Positions 53,212-61,529 of a stretch of 64,000 nucleotides of DNA are shown one piece after another. The position numbers were made by a program, and so were the translations under genes. Positions within the stretch are counted from its first letter, which is position 1. Each line of letters begins with the position of its first letter. The notes below the pieces were generated by a model, which worked only from the letters and a program-made list of their open reading frames with translations, was not told the origin of the DNA and did no database searches. Source of the DNA: Saccharomonospora marina XMU15 (lineage in GTDB: Bacteria; Actinomycetota; Actinomycetes; Mycobacteriales; Pseudonocardiaceae); NCBI RefSeq assembly GCF_000244955.1, contig NZ_CM001439.1:3266385-3330384 (forward strand), given 5' to 3'.

Positions 53212-54480
53212 GTGCCCGACAATATCTTCATCCTCGGACTCGACGAGGCGAACCTGCGACTGTTGCGCCACCTTCCCGGCGCCGAGGACTACCGGTTCCA
53301 TGCCCTGCTCGATGTCGAGGAACTGCGGATCGGCTTCGCCGACTACGTCGGCTCGCTCGAGCGCGCCGAACAGCGACTGGAGTCCTTCGACGGCTCGATC
53401 GACGCGATCACCGGCTACTGGGACTTCCCCGTCACCTCGCTGGCGCCGGTGCTGTGCGAGCGGTACGGCCTGCCGCACTCCAGCCTGGAATCGATCGTCA
53501 AGTGCGAGCACAAGTACTGGAGCAGGCTGGAGCAGAGCGAGGTCATCGACGAGTACCCCCGGTTCGGTCTGCTCGACCCGTACGGCGAGCCGAAGCTGCC
53601 GCCGGGGCTGAGCTATCCGGTATGGGTCAAGCCGGTGAAGTCGGCCTCCTCGAAGTTGGCGTTCAAAGTGGACGACGAGAAGGCGCTGGCCGACGCGCTC
53701 GCCGAGATCAGGGAGGAGATCGGCAGCGTCGGCGGCCCGTTCGACGCGGTGCTGGAGCGCGTGACGCCACCGCCGCACATCGCCGAGGCGGGCGCGCAGT
53801 CGTGCGTCGTCGAGGAGGCCGTCTCGGGGGCGCAGGTGACCGTCGAGGGCTACCGGTACCACCACGAACCGCACGTCTACGGCGTCGTCGACTCGGTCTG
53901 TTACCCGGACAGCTCCAGTTTCCTGCGCTACCAGTATCCCTCGACACTGCCGCCGCACCTGCTGGAGCGCGTCAGCGAACTGTCCAAGCGCATCGTCAAG
54001 CGGGTGGGGCTGCGGTCGACCACGTTCGACATCGAGTTCTTCGTCGACACCGACACCGAGCAGGTGTGGGTACTGGAGGTCAACCCCCGGCTGTCGCAGT
54101 CGCACGCCGCGATGTTCGAGCACGTCGACGGGGTGGCCAACCACCACTGCATGGTCAGCCTCGCGCTGGGCAGGGACCCGAGGATGCCGCACCGCCAGGG
54201 CCGCTACGCCACGGCAGCCAAGTATTTCCTGCGGCACTTCACCGACGGGATCGTGCGCAGAGTTCCCACAACGGAAGAGATTGAGCTGGTCCAGCACCGG
54301 ATACCCGGTACGACTGTGGACGTCGTGACGGAGGAGGGAGCCCGGCTGTCACAGCAGTACGCGAGGGACAGCTACAGCTACGAGCTCGCCAACATCCACA
54401 TCGGCGCCGACAGCCAGGAAGAACTGGCGGACAAGTACGAACGGTGCGTGCAGGCACTACCGTTCGAGATCGACGAGTAG
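53212..54480 (+). CDS. ATP-grasp domain protein of unknown specificity
   Basis: A 422-residue enzyme. The N-terminal preATP-grasp region is NIFILGLDEANLRLLRHL. The ATP-binding domain contains PVWVKPVKSASSKLAFKV, VVEEAVSGAQVTVEG and FDIEFFVDTD with the metal-binding VLEVNPRLSQSH. It belongs to the carboxylate-amine ligase group that includes L-amino-acid ligases. The substrate is unknown. It is followed by a CocE/NonD peptidase-like gene with 26 bp between, so the two probably act on the same peptide- or amide-type compound. Confidence 0.82.
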   Translation: MPDNIFILGLDEANLRLLRHLPGAEDYRFHALLDVEELRIGFADYVGSLERAEQRLESFDGSIDAITGYWDFPVTSLAPVLCERYGLPHSSLESIVKCEHKYWSRLEQSEVIDEYPRFGLLDPYGEPKLPPGLSYPVWVKPVKSASSKLAFKVDDEKALADALAEIREEIGSVGGPFDAVLERVTPPPHIAEAGAQSCVVEEAVSGAQVTVEGYRYHHEPHVYGVVDSVCYPDSSSFLRYQYPSTLPPHLLERVSELSKRIVKRVGLRSTTFDIEFFVDTDTEQVWVLEVNPRLSQSHAAMFEHVDGVANHHCMVSLALGRDPRMPHRQGRYATAAKYFLRHFTDGIVRRVPTTEEIELVQHRIPGTTVDVVTEEGARLSQQYARDSYSYELANIHIGADSQEELADKYERCVQALPFEIDE

Positions 54481-54506
54481 CCGAAAAGACCAGCAGGAGG
54501 GCGGCC

Positions 54507-56528
54507 GTGCGGACGGTGACCTCGCTTCCGTACCAGGTCCGGACCGAGCACCACGTCTGGATCCCGCTGCCGGACGGGACCCGCCTGGCCGCAAGGATCT
54601 GGCGGCCGGTGTCCTCCGACACCGACCCGGTTCCCGCGATCCTGGAGTTCATCCCCTACCGGCTGCGCGATCTCACCGCGGTGCGCGACTCGATCCATCA
54701 CCCCTATCTCGCGGGCCACGGTTACGCCAGCGTGCGGGTGGACCTGCGCGGCAGCGGTGACTCCGACGGCATCCTCGCCGACGAGTACCTGGAGCAGGAA
54801 CTCCTCGACGGTGAGGAGGTGTTGGCGTGGCTGGCCGAGCAACCGTGGTGCGACGGCCGAACCGGCATGATGGGCATCTCGTGGGGCGGGTTCAACGCGC
54901 TGCAGATCGCGGCGAGGCGGCCACCCAGCCTCGCCGCGATCGCGACGCTGAGTTCCAGCGACGACCGCTACGCCGACGACGTGCACTACATGGGCGGCTG
55001 CCTGCTCTCGGACAACCTGTCGTGGGCCTCGACGATGTTCGCGTACAACTCCTGCCCGCCCGACCCCGCCGTGGTGGGCGACCGCTGGCGGCGGATGTGG
55101 CGGAAGCGGCTGGAGAACTGCGAGCCGTGGCTCATCGAGTGGCTTCGCCACCAGCGTCGCGACGACTACTGGCGGCACGGCTCGGTCTGTGAGGACTACG
55201 GCGCCATCGAGTGCCCGGTGCTGGCCGTCAGCGGCTGGGCCGACGGCTACTCCAACGCGGTGTTCCGGTTGCTGGCCAACCTCGACGTGCCGCGCAAGGG
55301 GCTGATCGGGCCGTGGTCGCACAAGTACCCGCACATCGGCAAGCCAGGGCCCGCCATCGGGTTCCTGCAGGAACTCGTGCGCTGGTGGGACCACTGGCTC
55401 AAGGGCAAGGACACCGGTGTGATGGACGAACCGATGCTGCGCATCTGGATGCAGGAGAGCGAGCGGCCCGCCACCGCGTACGAGAAGCGGCCGGGACGCT
55501 GGATCGGCGAGGCCGACTGGCCGTCCCCGAACGTCGAGCAGACCACCTACACCCTGCTGCCCAACCGCATGGTCGCCGACGCCGTGCCGGACACCAAGGA
55601 CGTACTGACGCTGGAGTCCCCGCTGTCGCTCGGGCAGTTCGCGGGCAAGTGGTGCTCCTACAACGCACCGCCGGACCTGCCCTACGACCAGCGGGAGGAG
55701 GACGGCGGCTCGCTGGTCTTCGACAGCGACGTCCTCACCGAGCGCGTGGAGATACTGGGGTCTCCGGTGGTGAACCTGGACCTGTCCGCCGACCGGCCGG
55801 TGGCGATGGTCACGATCCGTCTCTCGGACGTGTCGCCGGAGGGCAGGGCGACCCGTGTCAGCTACGGCCTGCTCAACCTCACCCACCGAAACGGCCACGA
55901 CCGCGCGGAGCCGCTGGCTCCGGGCGAACGCTACCGCGTGAGCGTGCCGCTGAACGGGTTGGCGCAGGCGTTTCCCGCGGGGCACCGCATCAGGCTGGCG
56001 ATCTCCACGTCGTACTGGCCGCTGGCGTGGCCACCACCGGAGCCGGTGCGGTTGAGTGTCTACACACCGGGCAGCGACGTGATGCTGCCGATCCGGCCCT
56101 CACGTGCCGACGAGCAGCGCTGCGAGCCGTTCGGCGAGCCCGAGGGCGCGCCGCCTCCGGCCACCACGCGGCTGAAACAGGGTGACGGCCGCTGGACGGT
56201 GTCCAGGGATCTGGTGAACTACCGCTCGGCGCTGGAAGTGGTCAAGGACCTCGGAGTGCTTCGGTTCGACGACATCGACCTGACGGTGCACCGTCGCGCC
56301 GACGAGCGCTACGAGTGGGTCGGTGACGACTTCTCCTCCGCATGCGGCCAGGTGGACTGGACCATGCGGTTCACGAGGGACGATTGGGAGGTGCGCACCG
56401 ACACGCACACGACGCTGTCGTGCACGCCGACGGAGTTCCAGGTGCACGCCCGGCTGGACGCCTACGAGGGAAGCACGCGCGTGCTGTCGCGCAACTGGTA
56501 CACCACCATCCCGCGCGACAACGTGTAG
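54507..56528 (+). CDS. CocE/NonD family alpha/beta hydrolase (X-Pro dipeptidyl-peptidase S15 type)
   Basis: A 673-residue hydrolase. The N-terminal alpha/beta core has the oxyanion region SVRVDLRGSGDSDG and the nucleophile motif GMMGISWGGFNALQ; GWADGYSNAVFRL and GPWSHKYPH probably supply the acid and His. The C-terminal jelly-roll PepX_C domain spans from about residue 350 (PVVNLDLSADRPVAMVTIRLSDV). GTG at 54507 follows AGGAGGG. No signal peptide, so it acts in the cytoplasm. A degradative or processing partner of the ATP-grasp protein is possible. Confidence 0.87.
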   Translation: MRTVTSLPYQVRTEHHVWIPLPDGTRLAARIWRPVSSDTDPVPAILEFIPYRLRDLTAVRDSIHHPYLAGHGYASVRVDLRGSGDSDGILADEYLEQELLDGEEVLAWLAEQPWCDGRTGMMGISWGGFNALQIAARRPPSLAAIATLSSSDDRYADDVHYMGGCLLSDNLSWASTMFAYNSCPPDPAVVGDRWRRMWRKRLENCEPWLIEWLRHQRRDDYWRHGSVCEDYGAIECPVLAVSGWADGYSNAVFRLLANLDVPRKGLIGPWSHKYPHIGKPGPAIGFLQELVRWWDHWLKGKDTGVMDEPMLRIWMQESERPATAYEKRPGRWIGEADWPSPNVEQTTYTLLPNRMVADAVPDTKDVLTLESPLSLGQFAGKWCSYNAPPDLPYDQREEDGGSLVFDSDVLTERVEILGSPVVNLDLSADRPVAMVTIRLSDVSPEGRATRVSYGLLNLTHRNGHDRAEPLAPGERYRVSVPLNGLAQAFPAGHRIRLAISTSYWPLAWPPPEPVRLSVYTPGSDVMLPIRPSRADEQRCEPFGEPEGAPPPATTRLKQGDGRWTVSRDLVNYRSALEVVKDLGVLRFDDIDLTVHRRADERYEWVGDDFSSACGQVDWTMRFTRDDWEVRTDTHTTLSCTPTEFQVHARLDAYEGSTRVLSRNWYTTIPRDNV

Positions 56529-56532
56529 CGGA

Positions 56533-58275
56533 TCAGCGCAGGGTGCGCGTCCCGTCGTCGTGTCGCCGCGTGACACCGTCGGCGTCGAGCCGCTCCAGCA
56601 GCGGCACCGCCACCCGCCGGGTGGTGTCCAGCGCCTTCCTGGCCTGGCTGACGGTGAACGGCTGCGGCAGCCCGGTCAGCACGGCCCGCGCCCGGCTCAG
56701 CGACCGCGGCGCGAGCACCACGCCCCGCGCCACGCGCAGCAGCCTGCCCGCACGCTCCGCGGCCGCGAGTTCCCTCGTGCCGAGCCCCAGCCTGCTGAGG
56801 TCGTCGGCCTCCGGCGCGTGGAACGGGCAGCTGTCCAACATGCGCTCCACCTCCCGAACGGCACGGTCGATGCGCTCGGGCAGGTTCTCGGTGGAGCCGG
56901 GGTCGCGCAGGACTCCGTCGCGCAGTTCCAGTCCGGTCTGCGGCAGCACGGCGGTCAGCACTTCGGAGGGCACTGCCAGCGTCTGCCGGAGCGAGCGCAC
57001 CGGCAGACCCGAGGCGAGCGGTTCGCGGGCACGCCAGGCCGCGAACTCCTGCTTCGCCCTGCCGGGCAGCTCGGCGAGCAGCCGCTCGTCCACGGCGAAC
57101 GACCCGACGCGGGAAGCGGGTGGGTGCCAGCCCAGCGCGCGCAGCCGCGACAGCGGCACCGCGCCGTGACGGCGAACATAGGCCGCCGCGACGGCGTCGT
57201 CGCGCTCGTCCAGTTCGGCTGCCCTGGCACGTGCCGCTCCCCTGCGGCGCAGCGGTGGCGGGTCCGGGTCGAGCACGTCCACCCCGGCGGGCACCCGGTG
57301 CTGGCCGGGATCGCGCAGCAGCCCGGTGTCGCCCGCCCGCAGCGGCAGCGGCGCCGCCAGCGCCAGCCGCGCCGTGTCGGTCCCGAGTGGACGGACGCGC
57401 GCCGCGACCGCGGCCGCGCCGACGTGCAGCACGAGCCCCCGGTGCACTTCGGCGCTCTTGGCGCCACGCAACCGCACGTCGACCTCGCGGGTGTGTTCCC
57501 AGGCGCCCGGGGTGAGCAGCGTGTCGCCGCGCCGCACATCACCGCGGTCGACGCCGCGCAGGTTCACCGCGACCCGCGCCACGGCATCGACCTCGTCGCG
57601 TGGTTGTCCCAGCGCCTGCAGGCCACGCACGGTCACCCTCGGCCCCGTGCCGAGCCGCAACTGCTCGCCGACACCGATGGTGCCCGCGCCGAGGGTGCCG
57701 GTGACCACGGTGCCCGCGCCCCGCACGGTGAAGGCCCGATCGATCCACAGCCGCACGTCGGCGTCGCGGTCCGGCTCCGGCAGTTCGTCCGCCAGCGCGA
57801 CCAGGTGTTGGCGCAGCCGGTCGAGTCCTTCGCCGGTGCGCGCGCTCACCGCGACCGCGTGCACCCGGCCCAGCGAGGTAGCCGCGATGCGGTCCCGTGC
57901 TTGGGCCAGCACTGGCGCGGGGTCGGCGCGGTCGGCCTTGGTCACCACCAGCAGGCCGTGGCGCACACCGAACGCGTCGAGCGCGGCCAGATGCTCTCCG
58001 GACTGCGCCTGCCAGCCCTCGTCGGCGGCCACCACGAACATCGCCGCGGCCACCGGGCCGGTACCCGCGAGCATGTTCGACACGAAGCGCTCGTGGCCGG
58101 GCACGTCCACGAACGCGAGCACGTGATCCGACAACTCGGTCCAGGCGAACCCGAGGTCGACGGTGAGCCCTCGGCTGCGTTCCTCCGCCAGCCGGTCGGG
58201 CTCCATCCCGGTGAGCGCACGCACCAGCGCCGACTTGCCGTGGTCGACGTGCCCTGCCGTGGCTACGACATGCAT
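56533..58275 (-). CDS. selB: selenocysteine-specific elongation factor SelB
   Basis: A 580-residue translation factor that delivers Sec-tRNA to UGA/SECIS. The GTPase domain begins VVATAGHVDHGKSALVRAL (P-loop), with DVPGHERFVSN (G3) and VVTKADRADP (G4). EF-Tu-like domains 2 and 3 follow, then C-terminal winged-helix repeats (LLERLDADGVTRRHDDGTR at the end) that bind the SECIS hairpin. ATG at 58275 overlaps the SelA stop by 13 bp. It serves the selenocysteine formate dehydrogenase at 39-42 kb. Confidence 0.94.
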   Translation of the reverse strand: MHVVATAGHVDHGKSALVRALTGMEPDRLAEERSRGLTVDLGFAWTELSDHVLAFVDVPGHERFVSNMLAGTGPVAAAMFVVAADEGWQAQSGEHLAALDAFGVRHGLLVVTKADRADPAPVLAQARDRIAATSLGRVHAVAVSARTGEGLDRLRQHLVALADELPEPDRDADVRLWIDRAFTVRGAGTVVTGTLGAGTIGVGEQLRLGTGPRVTVRGLQALGQPRDEVDAVARVAVNLRGVDRGDVRRGDTLLTPGAWEHTREVDVRLRGAKSAEVHRGLVLHVGAAAVAARVRPLGTDTARLALAAPLPLRAGDTGLLRDPGQHRVPAGVDVLDPDPPPLRRRGAARARAAELDERDDAVAAAYVRRHGAVPLSRLRALGWHPPASRVGSFAVDERLLAELPGRAKQEFAAWRAREPLASGLPVRSLRQTLAVPSEVLTAVLPQTGLELRDGVLRDPGSTENLPERIDRAVREVERMLDSCPFHAPEADDLSRLGLGTRELAAAERAGRLLRVARGVVLAPRSLSRARAVLTGLPQPFTVSQARKALDTTRRVAVPLLERLDADGVTRRHDDGTRTLR

Positions 58276-59555
58276 GCCGACACCGCCTCCAGCAGGCGCT
58301 CGTCGTCGTCGGGATCGACGGTGCGCAGGTCCAGCAGGCAGCGACCCTTCTCGACCCGGCCGACGACGGGCGGTTGGCCACGGCGCAACCTCGCGGCGTG
58401 TTCGGCGGGAACGCTCACCGCGGCGCTGGGAAGTTCCACCCCCGGTGCGCCACCACCGCCGACAGCGGCCACCGAGTGGACCGCGTGCGCGTCCACTCCC
58501 CTGCGGCGCAGCGCCGAGGAGAGTTCCTCGGCACGGCCACGCAGCGCGCCCGCATCGGCCTCCAGCGCTGCCCGCACCGGCGGCGCGGGCCCGCGAAGCG
58601 TGGCCTCCAGCGCCGCCAGTGTCAGCTTGTCCACCCGCAGCGCGCGGGCGCAGGGGTGCCCGCGCAGGCGGCTCACCAGCGCGGCGTCGCCGAGCAGCAA
58701 CCCGGCCTGCGGGCCGCCGAGCAGCTTGTCGCCGCTGGCTGTGACCAGTGCGGCGCCCTCGCGCAGCGCGGTCGTCGCGTCGGGTTCGTCGGGCAGCAGC
58801 GGGTCGGGGCGAAGCAGTCCTGACCCGATGTCGGCAACGACGGGCGCGTCGAGCGCCGCGAGCCGGGTGATCGGCACCTGCGCGGTGAAGCCGGTGACGC
58901 GGAAATTGGACGGGTGCACCTTCAGCACGAATGCGGTGTCCGGACCCAGTGCCTCGGCGTAGTCGGCGACGGTGGTGCGGTTGGTGGCGCCGACCTCGCG
59001 CAGCCGTGCCCCGGTGCCTTCGAGCAGGTCCGGGATGCGAAAGCCGTCGCCGATCTCGACCAGCTCTCCCCTGCTGATCACGATCTCCCTGCCCCGGGCG
59101 AGGCCCAGCGCGCACAGCAGCAGCGCGGCGGCGTTGTTGTTGACCACGTGTACGTCGGCGGCGTCGGGAACCGCGCGAGCCAGCGCGGCGAGGGCACCGC
59201 TTCCCCTTGCCGCCCTTCGGCCTTGTGCGAGGTCGAACTCGACGTCGGTGCTGCCGCCCGCCGCGTGCACGGCGTCGAGCGCGGCGGCCGACAGCGGGGC
59301 TCGGCCGAGGTTGGTGTGCACGACGACACCGGTCGCGTTGAGCACCGAGCGCAGCGAGGACGCCGTCGGCGGCAACATGGCCAGCGCGCGCTCGGCCACC
59401 TCTGCGGGGGCGATGTCCCCGCGCCGCGCGCACTGTTGGGCGGCGCTGATCACCTCCTTGACGAGGTCGGTTCCGAGCTGTTGTGCCGCCTTGGCCAGCC
59501 GTGGTTCGGCGAGCAGGGTGTCGGTGCGCGGGATGTGTCGTCGTGGATCAGTCAT
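58263..59555 (-). CDS. selA: L-seryl-tRNA(Sec) selenium transferase SelA
   Basis: A 430-residue PLP enzyme converting Ser-tRNA(Sec) to Sec-tRNA(Sec). The N-terminal domain includes TASSLRSVLNATGVVVHTNLGRAPL, the substrate region VNNNAAALLLCALGL, ISRGELVEIGDGFRIPD, and the PLP lysine TASGDKLLGGPQAG. ATG at 59555 gives the family start (TDPRRHIPRTDTLLAEP). It overlaps selB by 13 bp. The tRNA-Sec gene lies 183 bp upstream on the same strand. Confidence 0.94.
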   Translation of the reverse strand: MTDPRRHIPRTDTLLAEPRLAKAAQQLGTDLVKEVISAAQQCARRGDIAPAEVAERALAMLPPTASSLRSVLNATGVVVHTNLGRAPLSAAALDAVHAAGGSTDVEFDLAQGRRAARGSGALAALARAVPDAADVHVVNNNAAALLLCALGLARGREIVISRGELVEIGDGFRIPDLLEGTGARLREVGATNRTTVADYAEALGPDTAFVLKVHPSNFRVTGFTAQVPITRLAALDAPVVADIGSGLLRPDPLLPDEPDATTALREGAALVTASGDKLLGGPQAGLLLGDAALVSRLRGHPCARALRVDKLTLAALEATLRGPAPPVRAALEADAGALRGRAEELSSALRRRGVDAHAVHSVAAVGGGGAPGVELPSAAVSVPAEHAARLRRGQPPVVGRVEKGRCLLDLRTVDPDDDERLLEAVSACMS

Positions 59556-59708
59556 GCCAGGACTCCCCGAGATACGCGGGCGGGGGCGAGCACGCGCCCT
59601 GCGGTACGCGGGCATCGCCACAACCACCACAACCCGCAGCGAACCACCGCTGGTCACCACCGCGACACGGCCGCGCCCGCCACGACGACGAGCACGCACC
59701 GCGGGGAA

Positions 59709-59727
59709 CGCGGGGGTCGCCCCCGCG
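59709..59727 (-). terminator. hairpin downstream of tRNA-Sec
   Basis: CGCGGGGG-TCG-CCCCCGCG, an 8-bp stem with a 3-nt loop, lies 10 bp past the 3' end of the tRNA gene on the minus strand. It could terminate or process the tRNA transcript before selA. Confidence 0.55.
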
Positions 59728-59737
59728 ATCAACAGAG

Positions 59738-59829
59738 CGGAGGCGAACGGGAATCGAACCCGCCAACGGCAGTGCCTGCCGTTCAACGGTTTTGAAGACC
59801 GTGCCGGTCACCAGGCCGGAAGCGCCTCC
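59738..59829 (-). tRNA. selC: tRNA-Sec (anticodon UCA)
   Basis: A 92-nt tRNA with an extended acceptor stem starting GGAGGCGC and ending GCCUCC plus discriminator G. The anticodon arm is ACGGU-CUUCAAA-ACCGU, giving UCA, which reads UGA. A long variable arm (GAACGGCAGGCACUGCCGUU) is typical of tRNA-Sec. CCA is not encoded. It sits between selD (opposite strand) and selA. Confidence 0.95.
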
Positions 59830-59900
59830 CTGTGCCACCCGGCCATCCTCGCAAGAGCGCTCGAAGTGTGCAGCGCGAGCGCAGGCCGCAACATGGTGAC

Positions 59901-60893
59901 ATGGCTTACCGACTCACCCAGTACGCCCACGGCGGCGGCTGCGCCTGCAAGATCCCGCCCGGCGAGCTCGAGGAGGTGGTGAGCGGCCTCACCGGCGCCA
60001 AACCCACCTCGCCTGCCGGGGAGTTGCTCGTGGGCCTCGACGACGGGGACGACGCGGCGGCGGTGCGCATCGACGGCTCGCGCGCGGTGCTCGCCACAAC
60101 GGACTTCTTCACGCCGGTCGTGGACGATCCCTACGACTGGGGCAGGATCGCGGCGGCCAACGCGCTGTCCGACGTGTACGCGATGGGCGGCATCCCGGTG
60201 GTCGCGGTGAACCTGCTGTGCTGGCCGAGGCAGACGTTGCCGTTCGAACTCGCGGCCGAGGCGCTGGCAGGTGGCGCGCGGGTGTGCGGTGACGCGGGTT
60301 GCCACCTGGCAGGCGGGCACAGCGTGGACGACCCCGAGCCCAAGTACGGGTTGGCGGTCACCGGCACCGCCGACGCCGACCGGTTGCTGCGTAACGATTC
60401 CGGCCGTCCCGGGCTGCCGCTGTCGTTGACGAAGCCGCTCGGTGTGGGGGTGCTCAACACGCGGCACAAGGCGACGGCGGAGCGGTTCGACGAGGCGATC
60501 GAGGTGATGACGACGCTCAACGACGAGGCTTCGCGGGCCGCAGTCGGGCGAGGTATCACCTGCGCGACCGATGTCACCGGGTTCGGCCTGCTAGGTCACC
60601 TGCACAAGCTGGCGCGTGCCAGCGGGGTCACCGCGGTCGTCGACTCCGCCGCGGTGCCGCTGCTGGACGGCGCGAGGCAGGCGGTGCGTGAAGGGTTCGT
60701 GTCCGGCGGCACCAAGCGAAACCTCGACTGGGTGGCGCCGCACGCCGAACTGTCCGGGGTGGACGCTGACACCGCGTTGCTGCTCGCCGACGCGCAGACC
60801 TCAGGAGGGCTGTTGCTCGCGGGTGAGATCCCGGGGGCCACGGTGATCGGCGAACTGGTTGCGATGCGCGGCCCGACGGTGGTGGTGCGCTGA
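59901..60893 (+). CDS. selD: selenide, water dikinase SelD (Cys form)
   Basis: A 330-residue enzyme making selenophosphate from selenide and ATP. The active-site loop is HGGGCACKIPPGEL with cysteine rather than selenocysteine. Other motifs are LVGLDDGDDAAAVR, LATTDFFTPVVDDPYDWGRIAAANALSDVYAMGG and the glycine-rich ending. ATG at 59901 restores the normal start. It is divergent from the tRNA-Sec/selA/selB string, completing the Sec pathway within 4.4 kb. Confidence 0.94.
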   Translation: MAYRLTQYAHGGGCACKIPPGELEEVVSGLTGAKPTSPAGELLVGLDDGDDAAAVRIDGSRAVLATTDFFTPVVDDPYDWGRIAAANALSDVYAMGGIPVVAVNLLCWPRQTLPFELAAEALAGGARVCGDAGCHLAGGHSVDDPEPKYGLAVTGTADADRLLRNDSGRPGLPLSLTKPLGVGVLNTRHKATAERFDEAIEVMTTLNDEASRAAVGRGITCATDVTGFGLLGHLHKLARASGVTAVVDSAAVPLLDGARQAVREGFVSGGTKRNLDWVAPHAELSGVDADTALLLADAQTSGGLLLAGEIPGATVIGELVAMRGPTVVVR

Positions 60894-60949
60894 GGTTTGC
60901 CCTCGGTTGCCCCGGGAACGTCACTGGCAGCGGAGGAAAGGAGAAGCTC

Positions 60950-61498
60950 GTGGGGCAACAGCAGGGTGACAGGGCACTGGGCCCGAAGGGCGTGCGCGGA
61001 ACCAGCAGGGGCGATCCTTCGATCGACGAGCCGCCACGGCCGATCGCCTCGGGCCTGGAGCTGCGCAGTTCGGCGTTCAGTGACGGCACGCTCATTCCGG
61101 AGCGCTACTCGCGGCAGGGCGGCAACGTGTCGCCCCCGCTGGAGTGGACGCAGGTGCCCGACGGCACCGAGGAACTCGCTCTGGTGTGTGAGGACCCTGA
61201 CGCGCCCGGCGGCGACTTCACGCACTGGGTGGTCACCAACCTTTCGCCCGAGTCGTCCGGCATCGAGGAGGACCGGCTGCCGCGCGAGGCGGCGCCGGGC
61301 CGCAACGGTTTCGGCGACATCGGCTGGGCGGGGCCGCAGCCCCCGGTGGGCGACGACGCGCACCGCTACTTCTTCCGGCTCTACGCCGTCGACCGCCCAC
61401 TCGGGCTGGGCGAGGGGGTGACCGCCGAGGACGTGCGGGCGGCCGTGGACGGCCACACCCTGGCGACCGGGAACCTGGTGGGCCTGTTCGCCCGCTGA
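60950..61498 (+). CDS. YbhB/YbcL-type PEBP family protein
   Basis: A 182-residue phosphatidylethanolamine-binding-like protein. RYSRQGGNVSPPLEW, CEDPDAPGGDFTHWVVTNL and the RYFFRLYAVDRPL segment are the family landmarks. It has an unusual hydrophilic N-terminal extension of about 30 residues. Function in bacteria is unclear. GTG start with GGAGAAG upstream, 56 bp after selD. Confidence 0.88.
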   Translation: MGQQQGDRALGPKGVRGTSRGDPSIDEPPRPIASGLELRSSAFSDGTLIPERYSRQGGNVSPPLEWTQVPDGTEELALVCEDPDAPGGDFTHWVVTNLSPESSGIEEDRLPREAAPGRNGFGDIGWAGPQPPVGDDAHRYFFRLYAVDRPLGLGEGVTAEDVRAAVDGHTLATGNLVGLFAR

Positions 61499-61529
61499 CG
61501 CGCGGCCGCAGTGTCTTGGCCCGCGGTTG

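Noticed and set aside
56533-59433. A single long minus-strand ORF spanning selB and most of selA
   Set aside because: Only the part from 58275 has SelB sequence. The upstream part is Arg-rich out-of-frame translation of selA.
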